From Arthrobacter sp. Soil736 (GTDB lineage Bacteria > Actinomycetota > Actinomycetes > Actinomycetales > Micrococcaceae), in the NCBI RefSeq assembly GCF_001428005.1, contig NZ_LMSB01000009.1:30968-94967 (forward strand): a DNA stretch of 64,000 nt, given 5' to 3'. Both the position numbers and the translations under genes were made by a program. A model generated the notes under the pieces. The model worked only from the letters and a program-made list of their open reading frames with translations, did not search any database and was not told the origin of the DNA. Below, piece after piece: positions 8,910 through 17,885 of the stretch. How positions within the stretch are numbered: the stretch's first letter is position 1; every line of letters begins with the position of its first letter.

Positions 8910-8981
8910 CATTCCAGTGACTGCCCCCGCGCCGAACAGGGCCGAAAGGCTCTTCAAAGACCGGTGCCAGTGCAGGACACT
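8910..8981. promoter_or_regulatory. Divergent DevR-type promoter between pfk and SDR genes
   Basis: The box GGGCCGAAAGGCTC is at 8939-8952. Rightward, GACACT (8976-8981) starts 23 bp after the box and serves the SDR gene. Leftward, TGGAAT (8911-8916, reverse strand) lies 22 bp away and could serve the phosphofructokinase gene. Confidence 0.45.
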
Positions 8982-9028
8982 GGCAAGAGGGTCGCCCGAG
9001 CGGTCCCAAGGCTCGCCAGGAGGAAGAA

Positions 9029-9778
9029 ATGGCCCGACTCGATGGAAAGGTCGCCCTGGTCACGGGGGCAGCGCGAGGCATCGGAGCAGCAATCGGCAAA
9101 CGGCTCAGCTCGGAGGGAGCCCGGGTTGTCCTGGGCGACATTCTCGACGAGGAAGGCCAAACCTTGGCTGCGCAGCTGGGCGAGGGCGTCCTGTACGTGC
9201 ACCTCGACGTCACCGACCCCGCACAGTGGGGTCAAGCCGTCGACCGGACCACGGACGCTTTCGGGGGGCTGAGCGTTCTCGTCAACAACGCCGGCATCGT
9301 CAGCTTCGGCAGCGTCGAGAACTGCACGCATGAGGAGTGGGCCCGGATTCTGGATGTGAATCTCACCGGGGTGTTCAACGGGATCAAGGCTGCTGTGCCG
9401 GCGTTGAAGGCTTCCGGGGCTGCTTCGATCATCAATATCTCCTCGATCGCGGGTGTCCAGGGCTACGAGCAGCTATCCGCCTACACGGCGTCCAAGTTTG
9501 GTGTCACCGGTTTGACCAAGAGCGCGGCCCTGGACCTCGCCCGTTATGGCATACGCGTGAATTCGGTGCACCCGGGTGTCGTCCTCACACCCATGACAGA
9601 GGGTCTTGGCCTCAGCACTTCCCACATTGCTCTCAACCGAGTCGGGAAGCCTGAGGAAATCTCCGAGCTGGTGCTCTACCTGGCCGGTGACGAATCAGCC
9701 TTCGCCACCGGTTCATCCTTCGTTATTGACGGAGGAGAGACCGCTGGTCTGGCCCACAACGCCGCGCCCGGGGACTGA
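9029..9778 (+). CDS. Short-chain dehydrogenase/reductase
   Basis: A 249-residue classical SDR: TGAARGIG cofactor loop (residues 12-19), NNAG (residues 86-89), Ser of the IINISS strand, and YTASK catalytic Tyr/Lys (around residue 151). It ends with the IDGG motif near the C-terminus. Asp in LGDILDEE after beta-2 suggests NAD preference. The substrate cannot be told from sequence; relatives include 3-alpha/20-beta-hydroxysteroid dehydrogenases. GGAGGAAGAA precedes the ATG, and a DevR-type promoter lies 48 bases upstream. Confidence 0.9.
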   Translation: MARLDGKVALVTGAARGIGAAIGKRLSSEGARVVLGDILDEEGQTLAAQLGEGVLYVHLDVTDPAQWGQAVDRTTDAFGGLSVLVNNAGIVSFGSVENCTHEEWARILDVNLTGVFNGIKAAVPALKASGAASIINISSIAGVQGYEQLSAYTASKFGVTGLTKSAALDLARYGIRVNSVHPGVVLTPMTEGLGLSTSHIALNRVGKPEEISELVLYLAGDESAFATGSSFVIDGGETAGLAHNAAPGD

Positions 9779-9817
9779 AGAGATGTTGTAGACCATGGGC
9801 AGGCGGGCCTGTACGTC

Positions 9818-9860
9818 AGGACTTTTTGCCCTGGTGAGCGATCCCTGTGGTGGGTAGGAT
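9818..9860 (+). promoter_or_regulatory. DevR-type box and leaderless promoter of PNPOx gene
   Basis: The box AGGACTTTTTGCCC (9818-9831) is followed after 23 bp by TAGGAT (9855-9860). The ATG of the next gene (9868) is seven bases later and has no Shine-Dalgarno sequence, so transcription probably begins at or next to the start codon. Confidence 0.6.
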
Positions 9861-9867
9861 CCCGAGC

Positions 9868-10332
9868 ATGAGTACCTCAGAAGCTGGGCCGAAGACAGAA
9901 ATTCTCAGTGTTCATGATTGCTGGAAGTACCTGCGGTCCGCTTCCGTGGGCCGCTTGGCAGTGATCAAGGGTGCCGTGCCAGAGATTTTCCCGGTGAACT
10001 ACCTGCCGGAGGACGGAACGGTGATCTTCCGGACCGGCCCGGGTACCAAGCTGGACGCTGTCCTTCAAGGGGGAACCGTGGCACTGGAAGCGGACGGGCT
10101 GAACGACTACGGCACTATCGCCTGGAGCGTCGTTCTCAAGGGACAGCCCGAAACTGCAGCCGTGGAAGGGGACCGCCTGCAAGCGGCCGATCGTGACCTG
10201 GCCCCCTGGGAGGAAGGGGTCAAGGACCAGCTGATCCGAATCACGCCGACAGAACTCAGCGGACGCCGCTTCGTCATCAGTTCGCCCCAGCACTGGTGGC
10301 AGCCCCGCGACGCGGCTTCATCCATGGACTAG
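9868..10332 (+). CDS. Pyridoxamine 5'-phosphate oxidase-like FMN-binding split-barrel protein
   Basis: A 154-residue split-barrel protein of the small actinobacterial PNPOx-like family (DosR-regulon Rv2004c/Rv3131 neighbourhood type). Signature segments: CWKYLRSASVGRLAVI, EIFPVNYLPEDGTVIFRTGPGTKL, VALEADGLNDYGTIAWSVVLKGQ. It presumably binds FMN or F420; no substrate can be assigned. The start at 9868 is chosen over the upstream GTG at 9847 because the -10 element lies between them. Paralogues: 15131, 46452, 62552 and two remnants. Confidence 0.88.
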   Translation: MSTSEAGPKTEILSVHDCWKYLRSASVGRLAVIKGAVPEIFPVNYLPEDGTVIFRTGPGTKLDAVLQGGTVALEADGLNDYGTIAWSVVLKGQPETAAVEGDRLQAADRDLAPWEEGVKDQLIRITPTELSGRRFVISSPQHWWQPRDAASSMD

Positions 10333-10417
10333 CTGAATCGGGTGTCAGGCCTGATGTCGGCGCCCTCCCTAAGAGAGTTCCCCGCCGGCAGAATGGTTGA
10401 CGGAGCTCTGGCATGGA

Positions 10418-11848
10418 TCAGTTTCTCCCCCGGCGGAACCGGCAACCGCTTAGGCAGGGTTGTCGGAGAGATTCGGTTTCGAGGTGTTCCGGGACCCGGG
10501 CGCTCCAGCCCAACCCTCTTTTGATGCGTAGTCGCAGAGCGTCCGAAGCGTCGGGATCTCCGTGGGTGATGTAAGTCATGCCCGGGATCTGAGGGGCAGC
10601 GCGCATCCAGTCGATGATTTCATGAAAATCGGGGCTGAGAATTCGTCCACCGGCACAACCTCGGCCCCTATGGGTATGGGACATCTTCGCCGTAGATCCG
10701 CAGATACTTAACGCCTTCGGCAAGGGCGGCACCATGGGGTTCCCGCCGCCTGATAGCCGCAGTATCACGACGTTCTTGGGATCGGGGCCGTATGCCTGCA
10801 GGTGGTGCAGGACACGGCCGCCTGTCAGCATGCCGTTTCGCCGAGATAATGATCATTGGTCCACCCCGGAGGTTGAGCAGCTTTGAATCATCGACGCTCC
10901 GCGTCAGGGTGGCTACACCATATATTTCCTTATACTCCTGCGGCTCCAAGCGATGCTCGTCCGGGTGTCGCTGGTACATGACTGATGCGTCGATGGCCAT
11001 GGGGCTGTTGAGATAAATGGGATGTCCCGAATCGCCTTCCAGCGCCGGAGCCGGCAAAGATGGAGCATCAGTGTTTCGGCCCGTCCCACGGCGAAGGCGG
11101 CGATGAGGATCTCGCCTCCTCGCTTCGCTGTACGAGTGACGATCTCACCGAGCTCTGTCTCCGGGTTCGTCGTCGGGTGGGTCCGGTTGCCATACGTTGA
11201 CTCGGTCACCAGAACGTCCACGGCGCCACGATGACGGGGCGGATACATGAGCGGATCGTTCGGCCTGCCCAGGTCGCCGGTGAACTGCACCCGCGTGCCT
11301 TGGACCGTCAGCAGGATCTGCGAAGCTCCCAGTATGTGTCCTGCCGGCAGGAAGGTGGCCTCGATTCCTCCCCCAAGACCGAGGGAAGTGTCGAAGTCCT
11401 GCTCCCGGAAGCTGTTCAACGACCTGACGGCGTCGGCGGCTCAATATACCGGTACGGGCGGGTGATGCACGGAGTAACCGCGGAGGTCTGCGTAGCGCGC
11501 CTCTTCTTCTTGAAGGTGGCCGCTGTCAGGCAGAAGCAGCGTGCTCAGTTCTACGGTGCCCGGGGTGGCGTAAACAGCACCGCTGAAGCCATTCCTGACC
11601 AGCGCCGGAATGTAACCGCTGTGGTCCAGGTGTGCATGGGTCAGCAGCACAGCGTCAATCGACCGGGGCGGGACGGGAAACGGTGAGCGATTCCGGTCAC
11701 GGATGCGTTTGAAGCCTTGGAAGAGCCCGCAGTCGATCAGGATGCGTGTTCCCTGGGACTCAAACAAGGTTACGCGACCCGGTGACGGTGTCAGCCGCTC
11801 CGCAGAAGCATATTCCTGTCCTTCATTGCAACTGCTTTCAGAGAACAA
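10418..11848 (-). pseudogene. Beta-CASP metallo-beta-lactamase nuclease, decayed copy
   Basis: Collinear fragments of the intact protein at 44537-45919 occur in at least four frames. They are: DTVTGSR and IDCGLFQGFKR to THAHLDHSG (11441-11848), then LPAGHILGASQ to ESTYGNRTHP and FAVGRAETLM (10913-11419), then YLNSPMAIDAS to LRGGPMIIISA (10668-11057), then TGGRVLHHLQAYGPDPKN to MTYITHGDPDASDALR (10418-10831). Each junction is a frameshift, and a stop interrupts after VHHPPVPVY. The HxHxDH zinc motif survives but no full-length protein can be made. It follows a USP on the same strand with an 11-base overlap. Confidence 0.85.
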
Positions 11849-12320
11849 GCGGAAACGGAACTGCCCAACGTGCCGAGCCCTCTTTGGCTGCCGCCCGGAC
11901 GACGAGCACAGGGCAATGGGCGTGGGCGACGCAGGCTGAGCTGACCGACCCGAGCAGCAAACCGGCGAAGCCGCCGCGGCCTCTCCGTCCGACCACTAGC
12001 AGGTCGGCCTCGTTGCTGGCATCGACGAGCACAGACCGGGCGAATCCTTCGACAAGCCGCGTGTGCACATTCCGCGGCCGTTCGGCGCCAAAGGCCATGG
12101 TCACGGCCTCCTGAAGGAGTTCCTCGGCGCGCTCCTTGAACCCTCCGATGCCCACGGCCACATAGCTGTCATACATGTTCGGGTACTCCCAGCACGCCAC
12201 GGCTTCAATCTCCGCTGCCAGCGGCTTCGCAAAACGCTGCGCCTGCCGTAAGGCTTCGACGGAGGCTTCCGAGCCGTCGACGCCCACCACAATCTTGAAT
12301 GCATCGTCCACTCTCGCCAT
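11838..12320 (-). CDS. Universal stress protein
   Basis: A 160-residue single-domain USP: IVVGVDGSEASVEALRQAQ at the start, LLVVGRRGRGGFAGLLLGS nucleotide loop (G-2x-G-9x-GS) and HAHCPVLVV end strand, so ATP binding is expected. The start at 12318-12320 (MARVDDAF) has GGGAGACCCGCG upstream; longer starts at 12341 and 12392 are possible. It is divergent from devR, and the box at 12428-12441 may serve both genes. Confidence 0.88.
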   Translation of the reverse strand: MARVDDAFKIVVGVDGSEASVEALRQAQRFAKPLAAEIEAVACWEYPNMYDSYVAVGIGGFKERAEELLQEAVTMAFGAERPRNVHTRLVEGFARSVLVDASNEADLLVVGRRGRGGFAGLLLGSVSSACVAHAHCPVLVVRAAAKEGSARWAVPFPLVL

Positions 12321-12427
12321 CGCGGGTCTCCCGTTCGTCATCGAGCCGTTGGCACCACTTTCTGCCGGACACGACGACAAAAGTATGGCCATAGGTCACA
12401 GGTCCTCACGGAGAGCCCAACGTTCCC

Positions 12428-12441
12428 GGGCCGTTGGACCC
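12428..12441. promoter_or_regulatory. DevR-type box between USP and devR
   Basis: GGGCCGTTGGACCC lies 92 bases before devR and 108 before the divergent USP. TAAAGA (12463-12468) begins 21 bp rightward. The position suggests autoregulation of devR. Confidence 0.45.
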
Positions 12442-12532
12442 TTGTGACCCCACCCTGGTTCCTAAAGAATTAGTCACACGCAACACGCAGGTCGCATCGC
12501 ACCCGCGGCGCATGGCACGAGAGGAGACGAAC

Positions 12533-13219
12533 ATGGACGGGCCAGCATCATCGGTCGGAGGCGGTGACGCTTCTTCTCCTGCCCCCATCCGGGTGTTCAT
12601 TCTTGACGACCATGAATTGGTGCGGCGGGGGCTCCAGGACCTGCTGGAAAGCGAAGGTTTCGTCGTCGTCGGTATGTCCGGCTCGGCCGCGGAAGCGACG
12701 CGTCGGATTCCCGCGCTGCACCCGGACGTCTCTGTCCTGGATGCCCGACTGCCGGATGGCACCGGCATCGAGGTCTGCCGGGACGTCCGCTCCGTGGATG
12801 AGACGCTTAAGTGCCTGATCCTGACGAGCTACGACGACGAACACGCCCTCCGGGGCGCAGTGCTGGCCGGCGCCGCCGGGTATGTGCTCAAGGAGATCGG
12901 TGGTTCGGACCTCATCGGCGCCGTGAACAGGGCCGCGCGCGGGGAATCGTTATTTGACGCGGACCTGAAGGCAAGAATCATTCAGGGACTAGCGGAGCCG
13001 AAGCGGGTGGATCCCAGGGTGGCTTCGCTGACGCCGCAGGAACGTCGCGTTCTTGAACTTGTCGGACAAGGCCTGACCAATCGTCAGATCGGTGACCGGA
13101 TGCTTCTGGCGGAAAAGACGGTCAAGAACTACGTTTCATCCCTGCTGGCAAAGCTGGGCTTTGAACGCAGGACGCAGGCGGCTGTGCACATGGCACATGA
13201 ATCAGCGTCCGGCCAGTGA
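12533..13219 (+). CDS. devR: DevR/DosR-like NarL-family response regulator
   Basis: A 228-residue two-component regulator. Receiver domain (about 18-133): acidic pair Asp25/Asp26, phospho-acceptor Asp70 (VLDARLPDG), Thr98 and Lys120 (YVLKEIGG). The LuxR-type helix-turn-helix (about 165-222) reads LTPQERRVLELVGQGLTNRQ and then EKTVKNYVSSLLAKLG, very close to M. tuberculosis DosR, including the KTVKN recognition helix that contacts GGGAC half-sites. The start at 12533 follows GAGAGGAGACGAAC; a longer frame to 12434 lacks this. It is convergent with the sensor kinase and is the obvious candidate for reading the boxes spread over the window. Confidence 0.92.
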   Translation: MDGPASSVGGGDASSPAPIRVFILDDHELVRRGLQDLLESEGFVVVGMSGSAAEATRRIPALHPDVSVLDARLPDGTGIEVCRDVRSVDETLKCLILTSYDDEHALRGAVLAGAAGYVLKEIGGSDLIGAVNRAARGESLFDADLKARIIQGLAEPKRVDPRVASLTPQERRVLELVGQGLTNRQIGDRMLLAEKTVKNYVSSLLAKLGFERRTQAAVHMAHESASGQ

Positions 13220-13238
13220 ATGTTCCGGCCGGTGTCAT

Positions 13239-14963
13239 TCAAAAGACGGGGACTGTCCAGGTCAGGGCGGTGCCCGATTCCGGGGAGGACGTGACCGCTA
13301 AGGAGCCGGCCAGGGCGCGGGCACGGTGGTCCATGTTTGCAAGCCCGTTTCCCGGCGCCGGGTCAGCGAAGCCGGAGCCGTTGTCCTCGATTTGGACGAC
13401 GGCGCTACCGTTGTCCACCGAGACGGAGACGCTAATGGAATCCGCCCCTGAATGACGGACCGCGTTGCTCAGACCTTCCGAGATGACAGCCAGCATGTTC
13501 GAAATCGTTTCTTCATCCCGCACCGCGTCGATGGGCCCGGTGAGTGTCAAAACCGGGGCGAATGGGAGGGACCCTCCCGTGCTCCGGACGGTCTGGAGGA
13601 TGCGGCTGCTAAGTAGCTCCGTCTCACCGGACGTGGCACGCAGCGAGTAGATGGTGTTGCGAAGATCCCGGATGGTCTCGTCAAGTTCAGCGGTCACCGT
13701 CTGGATTGTCTGGGCGGCGGAACTGTCGGTGATGAGTCGGCGAAGGCTCTGAATGCTCAGCCCGGCTGCGAAGAGCCGCTGAATGACGACGTCATGGAGG
13801 TCACGGGCGATCCTGTCCCTGTCACTGAACACCGCGATTTGTTCCCGCAACCGGTGTGCCCGGGCAAGTTCGAGGCCAAGGGCCACGTGGGAGCCGAACA
13901 CGGCACCCATTTCGACATCCGTCCGGCTGAAGACCCCGTTTTCACGCCCTCGCACCAGCATGAGAAGCCCATGGTGGCCACCCCTGGAATTAAGCGCTAT
14001 CACCAGCACACAGCCCGGTTCGGGATCGTCGCTGCCTCCAAGGACGAGCGCGGGATCATCAAGGACGGCGGCGTTCCCCGTAGCGACGACAGCGCTGATT
14101 TCGGTCGACTCCATAGCCAGAACCCGACCCGCCCACGCCGCTGCGCTGTCTCCTGCCGCTCCAGCGACCCTGAACGGCCCGGAGGGATTCTCCGGAACGA
14201 GGATAAGTGCCAGCTCGGAATTCGCCTCCCTCAGCGCCCGGGCGGCGATCATGTCCAATCCCCCGCCCTCACCTTCCGGCGTGTTCTCCTCCCCCATCAT
14301 TTTTCCGGTCACGTCCATGCACGCCTGAAGCCAGCTGCCCCTGCGCCTCGCGTCGTCATAAAGACGGGCGTTTTCGATCGCAACCCCCGCGGCAGCTGCG
14401 AGAGCGACGGCCAGGTCCTCGTCTTCAGCGGTGAAGTCCCCGCCGCCCTCCTTCTGTGTCAGATAAAGATTGCCGAACACCACGTCCCGGACACGGATGG
14501 GCACACCCAGAAAAGACTTCATCGGCGGGTGATTTTCAGGGAATCCATAAGCCTCGGCGTGCTGCTGCAGGTCATGGAGCCTCAACGGTTTTGGGTCACG
14601 TATCAGCAGCCCGAGAACCCCGTGCCCCGTGGGCAGAGGCCCGATCCGCCGGGCCAGTTCTTCATCGATGCCCACGGTGATGAAATGGCTCAAAGCCCTG
14701 TCCTCGCCGATGACTCCCAAAGCCCCGTATTCAGCCTGCAGGAGACGGCAGGCTGAACTGACGACGCGGTGCAGGACGGATTCCAGACTTAGATCCTCCG
14801 CTACTCCTACAACAGCCTCCAGGAGTCCCTGCATGCGTTGTTGGGCCTGCAGAAGTTCCCCGGCCCTGTCAACAAAGTCGGTTAAGAGTTCCTCTATCCG
14901 GGCCCCCGCGGCCGGTTGGCGGGTTCCCTGATCGGATGGCTGGATATGTTGATTCAAGGACAC
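13239..14963 (-). CDS. devS: DevS/DosS-like sensor histidine kinase with two GAF domains
   Basis: A 574-residue soluble kinase without transmembrane helices. GAF-1 (about 58-200) contains YGALGV and FPENHPPMKSFLGVP. His145 sits where DosS/DosT carry their haem-ligating His in an equivalent FPxxHPPM segment, so haem-based gas sensing is plausible but unproven. GAF-2 (about 215-370) is divergent. HisKA_3: RDRIARDLHDVVIQRL with His390. HATPase_c: EGLSNAVRHSGA, IEDNGSGF, GNGLANMDHRARAL. It is tail to tail with devR (19-base gap), unlike the usual devRS operon. The gene upstream (PNPOx, 15131) is divergent and shares the box at 15081-15094. Confidence 0.92.
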   Translation of the reverse strand: MSLNQHIQPSDQGTRQPAAGARIEELLTDFVDRAGELLQAQQRMQGLLEAVVGVAEDLSLESVLHRVVSSACRLLQAEYGALGVIGEDRALSHFITVGIDEELARRIGPLPTGHGVLGLLIRDPKPLRLHDLQQHAEAYGFPENHPPMKSFLGVPIRVRDVVFGNLYLTQKEGGGDFTAEDEDLAVALAAAAGVAIENARLYDDARRRGSWLQACMDVTGKMMGEENTPEGEGGGLDMIAARALREANSELALILVPENPSGPFRVAGAAGDSAAAWAGRVLAMESTEISAVVATGNAAVLDDPALVLGGSDDPEPGCVLVIALNSRGGHHGLLMLVRGRENGVFSRTDVEMGAVFGSHVALGLELARAHRLREQIAVFSDRDRIARDLHDVVIQRLFAAGLSIQSLRRLITDSSAAQTIQTVTAELDETIRDLRNTIYSLRATSGETELLSSRILQTVRSTGGSLPFAPVLTLTGPIDAVRDEETISNMLAVISEGLSNAVRHSGADSISVSVSVDNGSAVVQIEDNGSGFADPAPGNGLANMDHRARALAGSLAVTSSPESGTALTWTVPVF

Positions 14964-15080
14964 CGCCTCCCGGCGGAAGGTTATCCATGCGGTCGGCTTG
15001 CCGCTCCCCCGTCCGGCACCCGTGCAGCCAGACTACCCCTCGAGGGGCGGAACATCTACGCTTGGGGGCTTCCGCATCGA

Positions 15081-15123
15081 GGGTCTTTGGGCCCTGTTTA
15101 AGGGCCGTACGACGGCGTACGCT
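15081..15123 (+). promoter_or_regulatory. DevR-type box and leaderless promoter of PNPOx gene
   Basis: GGGTCTTTGGGCCC (15081-15094), a 23-bp gap, then TACGCT (15118-15123), then seven bases to ATG at 15131. There is no Shine-Dalgarno. The same box may work leftward for devS (TAGATG on the reverse strand at 15053-15058, 22 bp away). Confidence 0.6.
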
Positions 15124-15130
15124 CGGCCCC

Positions 15131-15601
15131 ATGATGAACGAAGCATCAGTACCGGAGGCGGAAGTCCTCGCAAGTCATGAGTGCTGGCGGCTGCTGCGCA
15201 GCGTTTCGTTGGGTCGCCTTGCTGTCTGGGTGAATGACCACCCGGATATTTTCCCCATCAACTACAAAGTTGATCACGGAACGCTGGTCTTCCGCACCGG
15301 TGCCGGGACCAAACTTTCATCAGCACTGGCTGGAGCACCGGTTGCGCTGGAAGCCGACGGTGTCGACGCGGATGCGGGCGTCGCCTGGAGCGTCGTCGTC
15401 AAGGGCCAAGCCAACGCCGTCGAACGGACGCAAGAGCTTCTGGACACCGTCGGACTGCTCCTGTTTCCGTGGGAGACCGGACGCAAAGACCACTTCATAC
15501 GGATCGTCCCGGACACCGTGAGCGGGAGACGCTTCACGATCGCCCCGCCGCTGACCTGGTGGAGCCCGCTGGACGACGCCACACGTGCCGGGCTGGAATG
15601 A
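15131..15601 (+). CDS. Pyridoxamine 5'-phosphate oxidase-like FMN-binding split-barrel protein
   Basis: A 156-residue paralogue of the proteins at 9868 and 46452. Segments: HECWRLLRSVSLGRLAVWVN, DIFPINYKVDHGTLVFRTGAGTKL, VALEADGVDADAGVAWSVVVKGQ and GRRFTIAPPLTWWSPLDDATRAG near the end. FMN/F420-binding split barrel by family; no known substrate. Predicted leaderless start at 15131 (a second ATG follows at once). The TPC-type ATPase lies 109 bases downstream, so the two may be co-transcribed. Confidence 0.88.
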   Translation: MMNEASVPEAEVLASHECWRLLRSVSLGRLAVWVNDHPDIFPINYKVDHGTLVFRTGAGTKLSSALAGAPVALEADGVDADAGVAWSVVVKGQANAVERTQELLDTVGLLLFPWETGRKDHFIRIVPDTVSGRRFTIAPPLTWWSPLDDATRAGLE

Positions 15602-15710
15602 GACCACGGTACGCTGCCAGGCGCGTCGAGAAGCAAACGCACCACTGCGCCAGGACGTAAGGCACCTTTCGGGTCCCGACCCAGCCCCGCGGCCCAGCAG
15701 GTATGAAATC

Positions 15711-17597
15711 GTGACCGCCATTCGCCGTTTCGCGCTACTTACAACGGCCGTTGTAGCAGGAGCCTGCACAGCCGCGCTTCTAGCCTTTGGTCAGGATAGT
15801 GCCGCACAGTGGGTGGCGAGTGTCTACGCCCTGACGGTCGCAGCATACCGTTCGATCATGATGGCGAAGGACATCCTCCGCGGACATTGGGGCATTGATT
15901 TGCTTGCAGTGACAGCGATCATCAGCACCGTCGCGGTCGGGGAATACATCGCGTCCCTCATCATCGTGCTGATGCTGGCTGGAGGTAACGCGCTGGAAGA
16001 CTACGCCGAGGGAAGGGCCGTCCGGGAGCTTCGGTCGCTGCTCGAACGGGCGCCCCAAAGCGCCCACCGTGAAGGCAACGGCGCCACCCTGGAAGACATA
16101 CCGGTGGCTCAGGTCCGCGTCGGTGACGTTCTTGTCGTCAGGCCCTCTGAAGTGGTGCCCGTTGATGGCCGGCTCATCTCCGCGATCGGCGTTTTCGATG
16201 AGTCTGCGCTCACTGGCGAAAGCCTTCCGGTGGAACACCGTACCGGGGACGGACTGCTGAGTGGTTCGGTGAACGGTGATGCCGCGGTGCGGATGAGAGC
16301 GACGGCGACTGCGGAGGACTCCCAGTACAGCCGAATCGTGGTCCTGGTGCAGGAGGCTTCGGCCAGCCGCGCACCCGTGGTCCGGCTGGCCGACAGATAC
16401 GCCGTGCCCTTCACGGCGCTGGCATTCCTGCTCGCCGGGGCCGCCTGGTACATCAGCCGGGACGCAGGGCGGTTCGCCGAAGTCCTCGTCGTGGCCACTC
16501 CGTGCCCTTTGCTCCTGGCTGCCCCGGTAGCTTTCCTTGGTGGCATGAGCCGAGCAGCCCATGCAGGAATCATCGTCAAGAACGGCGGAACCCTCGAACG
16601 GCTCGCCCGAGTAAGGACTGCTGTCTTTGATAAGACCGGCACTCTCACTCAAGGCCGTCCGACCCTCAGGGAGATCCGGGTCTCCAAGGATGCGAAGATG
16701 ACTTCAGGGCGGCTCCTGCAGCTCGCAGCTTCCGCAGAGCAATACTCATCCCATGTCCTGGCCGCGTCCGTTATCGAGGCGGCCAGGACCCGAGGTCTCG
16801 CGCTGCTGACCGGGCACCTCGCACAGGAACATGCCACACAGGGCGTGACAGCAGTCTGCGATGGCCACGCGGTGTCCGTGGGAAAACCCCTGTTCATCAG
16901 GTCCACCACGTCAGGATTCGAAGAGGCAGAACTGGACGGCGGTCAGCTCGGAATTTATGTAGGCGTCGACGGGCGGTACGCCGGGGCTCTGATCATGAGC
17001 GATCCGCTGCGGGAAAATGCCATACGCACTCTGGCGGAGATGCACCGCCTGGGCGTCCGGGAAACCATGCTCCTGACCGGCGACTCCGAGCCAACGGCAA
17101 GGCATATCGCCGCGGAGGCCGGAATCAGGCACGTCCGCGCCGACTGTCTGCCCGCGGACAAGGTCGCGGAAGTAGCGGCACTGGGCAACCGTCCCGTGAT
17201 GATGGTCGGCGACGGAGTCAATGACGCCCCCGTTCTGGCAGCCGCCGACATTGGTGTCGCGATGGGCGCCAAAGGTTCAACTGCCGCCAGCGAATCGGCC
17301 GACGTCGTCATCATGATTGATGACCTGTCAAAGGCCGCTCTAGCCGTCGATATTGGCCGTCACACCACACGCATGGCGCTGCAAAGCATCTGGATCGGGA
17401 TCGGGCTGAGTGTCGGACTGATGCTCGCCGCAGCCTTCGGACACATTCCCGCTGTCGCTGGCGCGCTGCTGCAGGAGGTCGTGGACCTCGCGACGATCCT
17501 GAACGCCCTCCGGGCACTCAAGCCCCGCCGGTCAAAGCGCTCGGGGGCTAATGACCGCGCTCCAGCCCCCGACATGCGGCGGAAGCAGCCCTCCTAG
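15711..17597 (+). CDS. Heavy-metal P1B-type ATPase with TPC motif
   Basis: A 628-residue metal pump without an N-terminal HMA domain. Actuator TGES (ESALTGESLPVE), membrane ion motif VVATPCPLLLAAPVAFLGG, phosphorylation site FDKTGTLTQG, nucleotide-domain HV (YSSHVLAAS) where most P1B pumps have HP, and [19 protein letters not shown] is the signature associated with the P1B-5 group linked to Ni/Co/Fe; the true ion is unknown. The start GTG at 15711 (MTAIRRFALL) is chosen because membrane-like sequence begins there; the frame is open to 15585 inside the upstream gene. Confidence 0.88.
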   Translation: MTAIRRFALLTTAVVAGACTAALLAFGQDSAAQWVASVYALTVAAYRSIMMAKDILRGHWGIDLLAVTAIISTVAVGEYIASLIIVLMLAGGNALEDYAEGRAVRELRSLLERAPQSAHREGNGATLEDIPVAQVRVGDVLVVRPSEVVPVDGRLISAIGVFDESALTGESLPVEHRTGDGLLSGSVNGDAAVRMRATATAEDSQYSRIVVLVQEASASRAPVVRLADRYAVPFTALAFLLAGAAWYISRDAGRFAEVLVVATPCPLLLAAPVAFLGGMSRAAHAGIIVKNGGTLERLARVRTAVFDKTGTLTQGRPTLREIRVSKDAKMTSGRLLQLAASAEQYSSHVLAASVIEAARTRGLALLTGHLAQEHATQGVTAVCDGHAVSVGKPLFIRSTTSGFEEAELDGGQLGIYVGVDGRYAGALIMSDPLRENAIRTLAEMHRLGVRETMLLTGDSEPTARHIAAEAGIRHVRADCLPADKVAEVAALGNRPVMMVGDGVNDAPVLAAADIGVAMGAKGSTAASESADVVIMIDDLSKAALAVDIGRHTTRMALQSIWIGIGLSVGLMLAAAFGHIPAVAGALLQEVVDLATILNALRALKPRRSKRSGANDRAPAPDMRRKQPS

Positions 17598-17770
17598 GAC
17601 GGATCAGCACCCAAGCGTCCATCATCCAAGAGTCCCATCGCGCCCGGCGGGTCCGGGCATTGGAATCTCCGCCTGACGGCATCGAACTGCACGTCTGAGA
17701 AAGGAGAATTTCCCATTTCATGTCCAACATTCCGAGTGCAGTCCAGTTCAGGCTACTTCCATTGAGTGCC

Positions 17771-17814
17771 GGGGCTTTCGGCCCTGTCGGTTTGCGCTCT
17801 GCTCATTCAATGCT
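17771..17814 (+). promoter_or_regulatory. DevR-type box upstream of alcohol dehydrogenase operon
   Basis: GGGGCTTTCGGCCC (17771-17784) is followed after 24 bp by AATGCT (17809-17814). The alcohol dehydrogenase starts at 17886 with an untranslated leader of about 65 bases. Confidence 0.5.
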
Positions 17815-17836
17815 GGACGGAGAAACTGCCGGCCGG

Positions 17837-17860
17837 AAAGGGACTGACGGCAGTCCCTTT
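17837..17860. repeat. Perfect inverted repeat in the leader of the alcohol dehydrogenase gene
   Basis: AAAGGGACTG-ACGG-CAGTCCCTTT is a perfect 10-bp stem ending 25 bases before the ATG. The half-sites equal DosR half-sites but are separated by four extra bases. It is either an RNA hairpin in the leader or a second type of operator. Confidence 0.5.
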
Positions 17861-17885
17861 CTTGCACGAGAAAACGGAGACGGTC

